From: Mannheimia haemolytica
GTDB lineage: Bacteria; Pseudomonadota; Gammaproteobacteria; Enterobacterales; Pasteurellaceae
NCBI RefSeq assembly: GCF_004342115.1
Contig: NZ_SMAC01000023.1
Location: 1-48,768, forward strand
Length of the DNA stretch: 48,768 nucleotides
Direction: 5' to 3'
A model generated the notes under the pieces. It had not been told where the DNA came from and searched no databases. It saw nothing but the letters and a program-made list of their open reading frames with translations. How positions within the stretch are numbered: position 1 is the first letter of the stretch; every line of letters starts with the position of its first letter. Below, piece after piece: positions 46,467-48,768 of the stretch. A program made the position numbers and the translations under genes.

Positions 46467-47380
46467 GCGAAATTGTCGATTTATCCAAACTCCCCGCCCC
46501 AAAAGTGCTGGAAGAATTGGACTATGAAACCTTATTAGCAGAGCGGAAAGCCAAGTTTTTATCGCTTTACCCCGAAAGCGAAAGATCGGTAATGGCTGCA
46601 CGGTTAGCGTTGGAGTCTGAGCCTATCACAAAGTTACTAGAGGAGAATTGCTATCTGCAATTAATGGAACGCCAACGCATTAACAGTGCAGCACAGGCAA
46701 CAATGTTAGCCTATGCCACCGGTACAGATTTAGATGTGATTGGGGGGAATTACAATGTTAAAAGATTAGTGGTACAGCCTGAAGATTTAACTAAAAACCC
46801 CCCGATACAGGAAGAGCTAGAGCCAGACGATGATTTTAGGCAACGTGTGCAACTCAAACTTGAAAGCATTTCAGGTGCAGGCCCTAGAAAAGCTTATACC
46901 TATCACGCATTATCATCACACGGCAGAATTGCCGATGTGTCGGTTATATCACCTAAGCCTGCTTATGTGACTGTGACAGTTACCTCTAGGGTAGGCACGG
47001 GACAAGCAGATGATGAAATTATTAATGCGGTTACCGCAGCACTTAACGATGAAGATGTGAGACCGATTGCAGATAGAGTAACAGTACAAGGTGCGGAGAT
47101 CGTGGAATATACGATTGAGGCAGTGCTTAAAATTTATAAAGGACCGGAAAAAGAGCCTATCCTGAAAGCGGCTCAAGCAAATCTTGAATCCTATATCCAG
47201 CATACAAAGCGAATTGGTAGAGATGTGACTCATTCCGGTATTTATGCTGCTTTGCACGTTGCCGGTGTGCAGAATGTACAAATCAAAGCACCAAAAAACG
47301 ATTTAGTCTTAACTCCATATCAAGCAGGATATTGCACCGGCACAGTATTAAGCATTGAGGCAAGCGATGAATACAGTTAA
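46463..47380 (+). CDS. J: Baseplate protein (P2 J-like)
   Basis: 305 residues (P2 J 302). The N-terminus VDLSKLPAPKVLEELDYETLL is very typical of P2 J, followed by ATMLAYATGTDLDVIGGNYN, and FRQRVQLKLESISGAGPRKAY preceding the beta-rich domain. Component of the baseplate wedge. Overlaps W by 4 nt and I by 14 nt. Its middle is AT-richer than V and W. Confidence 0.93.
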   Translation: MSEIVDLSKLPAPKVLEELDYETLLAERKAKFLSLYPESERSVMAARLALESEPITKLLEENCYLQLMERQRINSAAQATMLAYATGTDLDVIGGNYNVKRLVVQPEDLTKNPPIQEELEPDDDFRQRVQLKLESISGAGPRKAYTYHALSSHGRIADVSVISPKPAYVTVTVTSRVGTGQADDEIINAVTAALNDEDVRPIADRVTVQGAEIVEYTIEAVLKIYKGPEKEPILKAAQANLESYIQHTKRIGRDVTHSGIYAALHVAGVQNVQIKAPKNDLVLTPYQAGYCTGTVLSIEASDEYS

Positions 47381-47906
47381 GCCATTGTTACCATCAGGCT
47401 CAAGCCTACTCGAAAAACGAGCAGCAGAATGTTTACAAGAAGCAGTAACAAACCGAATTGATTTTGAAAATTTAATAAACCCTCACAAATGCCCCGTAAA
47501 GTTGTTGCCTTATCTAGCGTGGGCATTGTCGGTTGATTACTGGGAGGAATACTGGAGCGAGCAACAAAAACGACAAGCTATTATTGATTCTTACCATAAC
47601 CACCAACGGAAAGGGACGGTAGGAGCAGTAAGAAGAATTGTTGAATCTCTCGGTTATGATTTTGAAATTAGAGAGTGGTTTAAAGAAAAGCGAGAAAGAC
47701 AAGCCGGAACTTTTAGAATTTTTGTTGAATTAAAAGATAAGGGCATTAGCGAGAAAATCTACCAAGAATTAGAACGGTTACTTGAAGATGCGAAACCAGT
47801 ATCACGCCATATTACTGAGTTAGCTGTATCAGCTACCTCAAGAGGAAAAGCGAATATTTTTAGTGCGGCACATAGTGGCGAAATCATTTTAATTAAACCG
47901 AGATAG
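47367..47906 (+). CDS. I: Tail protein I (P2 I-like)
   Basis: 179 residues from ATG 47367 (MNTVKPLLPSGSS), chosen over 47355 for its GAGG spacing and the family start. Family features: EKRAAECLQEAV, NPHKCPVKLLPYLAWALSVDYW and HNHQRKGTVGAVRRIVESLGYD. Connects the baseplate to the tail fibre H. Starts inside the end of J. Confidence 0.92.
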   Translation: MNTVKPLLPSGSSLLEKRAAECLQEAVTNRIDFENLINPHKCPVKLLPYLAWALSVDYWEEYWSEQQKRQAIIDSYHNHQRKGTVGAVRRIVESLGYDFEIREWFKEKRERQAGTFRIFVELKDKGISEKIYQELERLLEDAKPVSRHITELAVSATSRGKANIFSAAHSGEIILIKPR

Positions 47907-47908
47907 AT

Positions 47909-48768
47909 ATGACAACACAGTTTTATAGCTTAATCACAAAATATGGCGAGAGCGTTATTGCTCAAGCTGTTGCGAATAATACACCAGTGCCATTGAAAAC
48001 AATGGCGATTGGTGATGGTAACGGTACACCAACTACGCCAAGTGAGAGTCAAACTACACTCATTAATGAGGTTTACCGAGCTGAAATCACGGATTTGTTG
48101 CAAGATAGCGAAACACCTAATCAGGTAATTGCAGAATTACTTGTGCCGGAAACAGTAGGCGGCTTTACCGTCCGAGAGGTCGGTATTTATGATGACCAAA
48201 ACAAACTTGTTGCGGTTGCCAACTGCCCTGAAAATTATAAGCCGGTGTTAGAGCAAGGTAGTGGCAAAGTGCAATACTACCGTATTGTGCTAAGAGTTAG
48301 CAGTAGTGATTCGGTTACGTTGTCACTAAATAATAATATTGTTTACGCCACAAGGCTTGAGTTTAATCGATTTGTGAATGACCTTAGCAAGCCAGATGGT
48401 TTCAAGTTAGTTGGTGAATGTGAATCTATTACTCAACTACGCACCATCGAGCCAACAGAAGACCAGCAACGTATTTTGGTTAAATCCTACCACGCCCGAA
48501 AGAACCTTGGTGGTGGGGTGTTTTATGCTGATTTTGCGGATACCACAACCGCAGACAATGCTGGGACGGTGATTGTGACGGCCGGTGGCAAACGATGGAA
48601 ACGAGTTTATTCAACACTCAATATCTTTGACTTTGGAGTCAGCTTAGACAGCGTGAATAACGATGCCATCAAGCGCTTGCAAGCGTGGCAAGAGCCGGTT
48701 TTAGGGTTGGGGAATGTGATTCCGGCAAGTTCAAGAATTGTGCCGGCTAGCCATATCTCACAAGTAGC
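47909..48768 (+). CDS. H: Tail fibre protein (P2 H-like), cut by the window end
   Basis: 286 residues visible from ATG 47909, 2 nt after I. The N-terminal baseplate-binding domain of P2-type fibres (tail-collar fibre/DUF3751) is clear: QFYSLITKYGESVIAQAVA, KTMAIGDGNGTPTTPSESQ, FTVREVGIYDDQNKLVAVA. From about residue 190 a second domain begins (YHARKNLGGGVFYADFADTT, then GGKRWKRVYS), resembling the entry to pectate-lyase-type beta-helix tailspikes. The C-terminal receptor-binding part is outside the window. It determines host range. Confidence 0.92.
   Translation, partial: MTTQFYSLITKYGESVIAQAVANNTPVPLKTMAIGDGNGTPTTPSESQTTLINEVYRAEITDLLQDSETPNQVIAELLVPETVGGFTVREVGIYDDQNKLVAVANCPENYKPVLEQGSGKVQYYRIVLRVSSSDSVTLSLNNNIVYATRLEFNRFVNDLSKPDGFKLVGECESITQLRTIEPTEDQQRILVKSYHARKNLGGGVFYADFADTTTADNAGTVIVTAGGKRWKRVYSTLNIFDFGVSLDSVNNDAIKRLQAWQEPVLGLGNVIPASSRIVPASHISQV

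Larger units (their letters stand above)
32250..48768 (+). mobile_element. P2-like prophage, late (structural and lysis) half, running off the window
   Basis: Gene order follows bacteriophage P2: cos, Q and P leftward; O, N, M, L, X, lysis block, R, S rightward; later V, W, J, I, H. The tape-measure gene T is placed between S and V, unlike P2, and no sheath (FI) or tube (FII) gene is seen before H. No integrase, repressor, cox or replication gene lies left of cos. The left boundary is approximate. All visible structural genes are intact, so the element may still be functional if the missing genes lie right of the window, or it may be a defective remnant. Confidence 0.9.

Overview
The window reads as chromosome of a Pasteurellaceae bacterium of the Actinobacillus/Mannheimia clade, with a P2-like prophage at its right end. 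The reasons are moderate-to-low GC, many copies of the ACAAGCGGT(C) DNA uptake signal (the Actinobacillus pleuropneumoniae-type core, not the Haemophilus AAGTGCGGT core), and Pasteurellaceae-type housekeeping genes. The species cannot be fixed from the sequence alone.

Layout. 1-770: the tail of a phage-like or accessory region (an unidentified partial gene, a permuted papain-like YiiX-type hydrolase, and the remnant of an exported-protein gene). 1183-1636: rnpB, the RNase P RNA, with promoter and terminator. 1657-4822: a DUF1007 protein and NicO-type metal transporter pair, then an AgcS sodium:amino acid symporter. 4893-11366: the leftward sucABCD operon (2-oxoglutarate dehydrogenase E1 and E2, succinyl-CoA synthetase) with a structured repeat between sucB and sucC. 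11531-16530: znuC diverging from mepM, then dsbC and recJ. 16652-17505: an OmpA-family lipoprotein gene whose signal peptide can be read only through a -1 shift at an A AAA AAG heptamer. 17593-22711: HAD phosphatase, narQ, GNAT acetyltransferase, rdgB, ybjQ-like, ycgN-like and gmhA. 23020-28727: tyrR followed by sapABCD with no sapF. 28736-31889: small lipoprotein, leuB, msrB and gapA.

About 32250-48768 holds the late half of a P2-like prophage: candidate cos, then Q and P leftward, and O N M L X, holin, SAR endolysin, two spanins, a zinc-finger protein, R, S, T, V, W, J, I and H (cut by the window end) rightward. No integrase, repressor or replication gene lies between gapA and cos. Two cargo cassettes interrupt the late genes. 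One is a leftward membrane-protein gene with its own promoter and terminator, between S and T. The other is a RelE/ParE-type toxin-antitoxin pair between T and V, bracketed by terminators. The lysozyme has the cysteine layout of the disulfide-switched P1 Lyz.

Many convergent or operon-end terminators are built from inverted pairs of the uptake signal. The observations most worth follow-up are the apparent dnaX-type frameshift site, the promoter-gene-terminator moron, the cysteine-switched endolysin, and the missing early region of the prophage.
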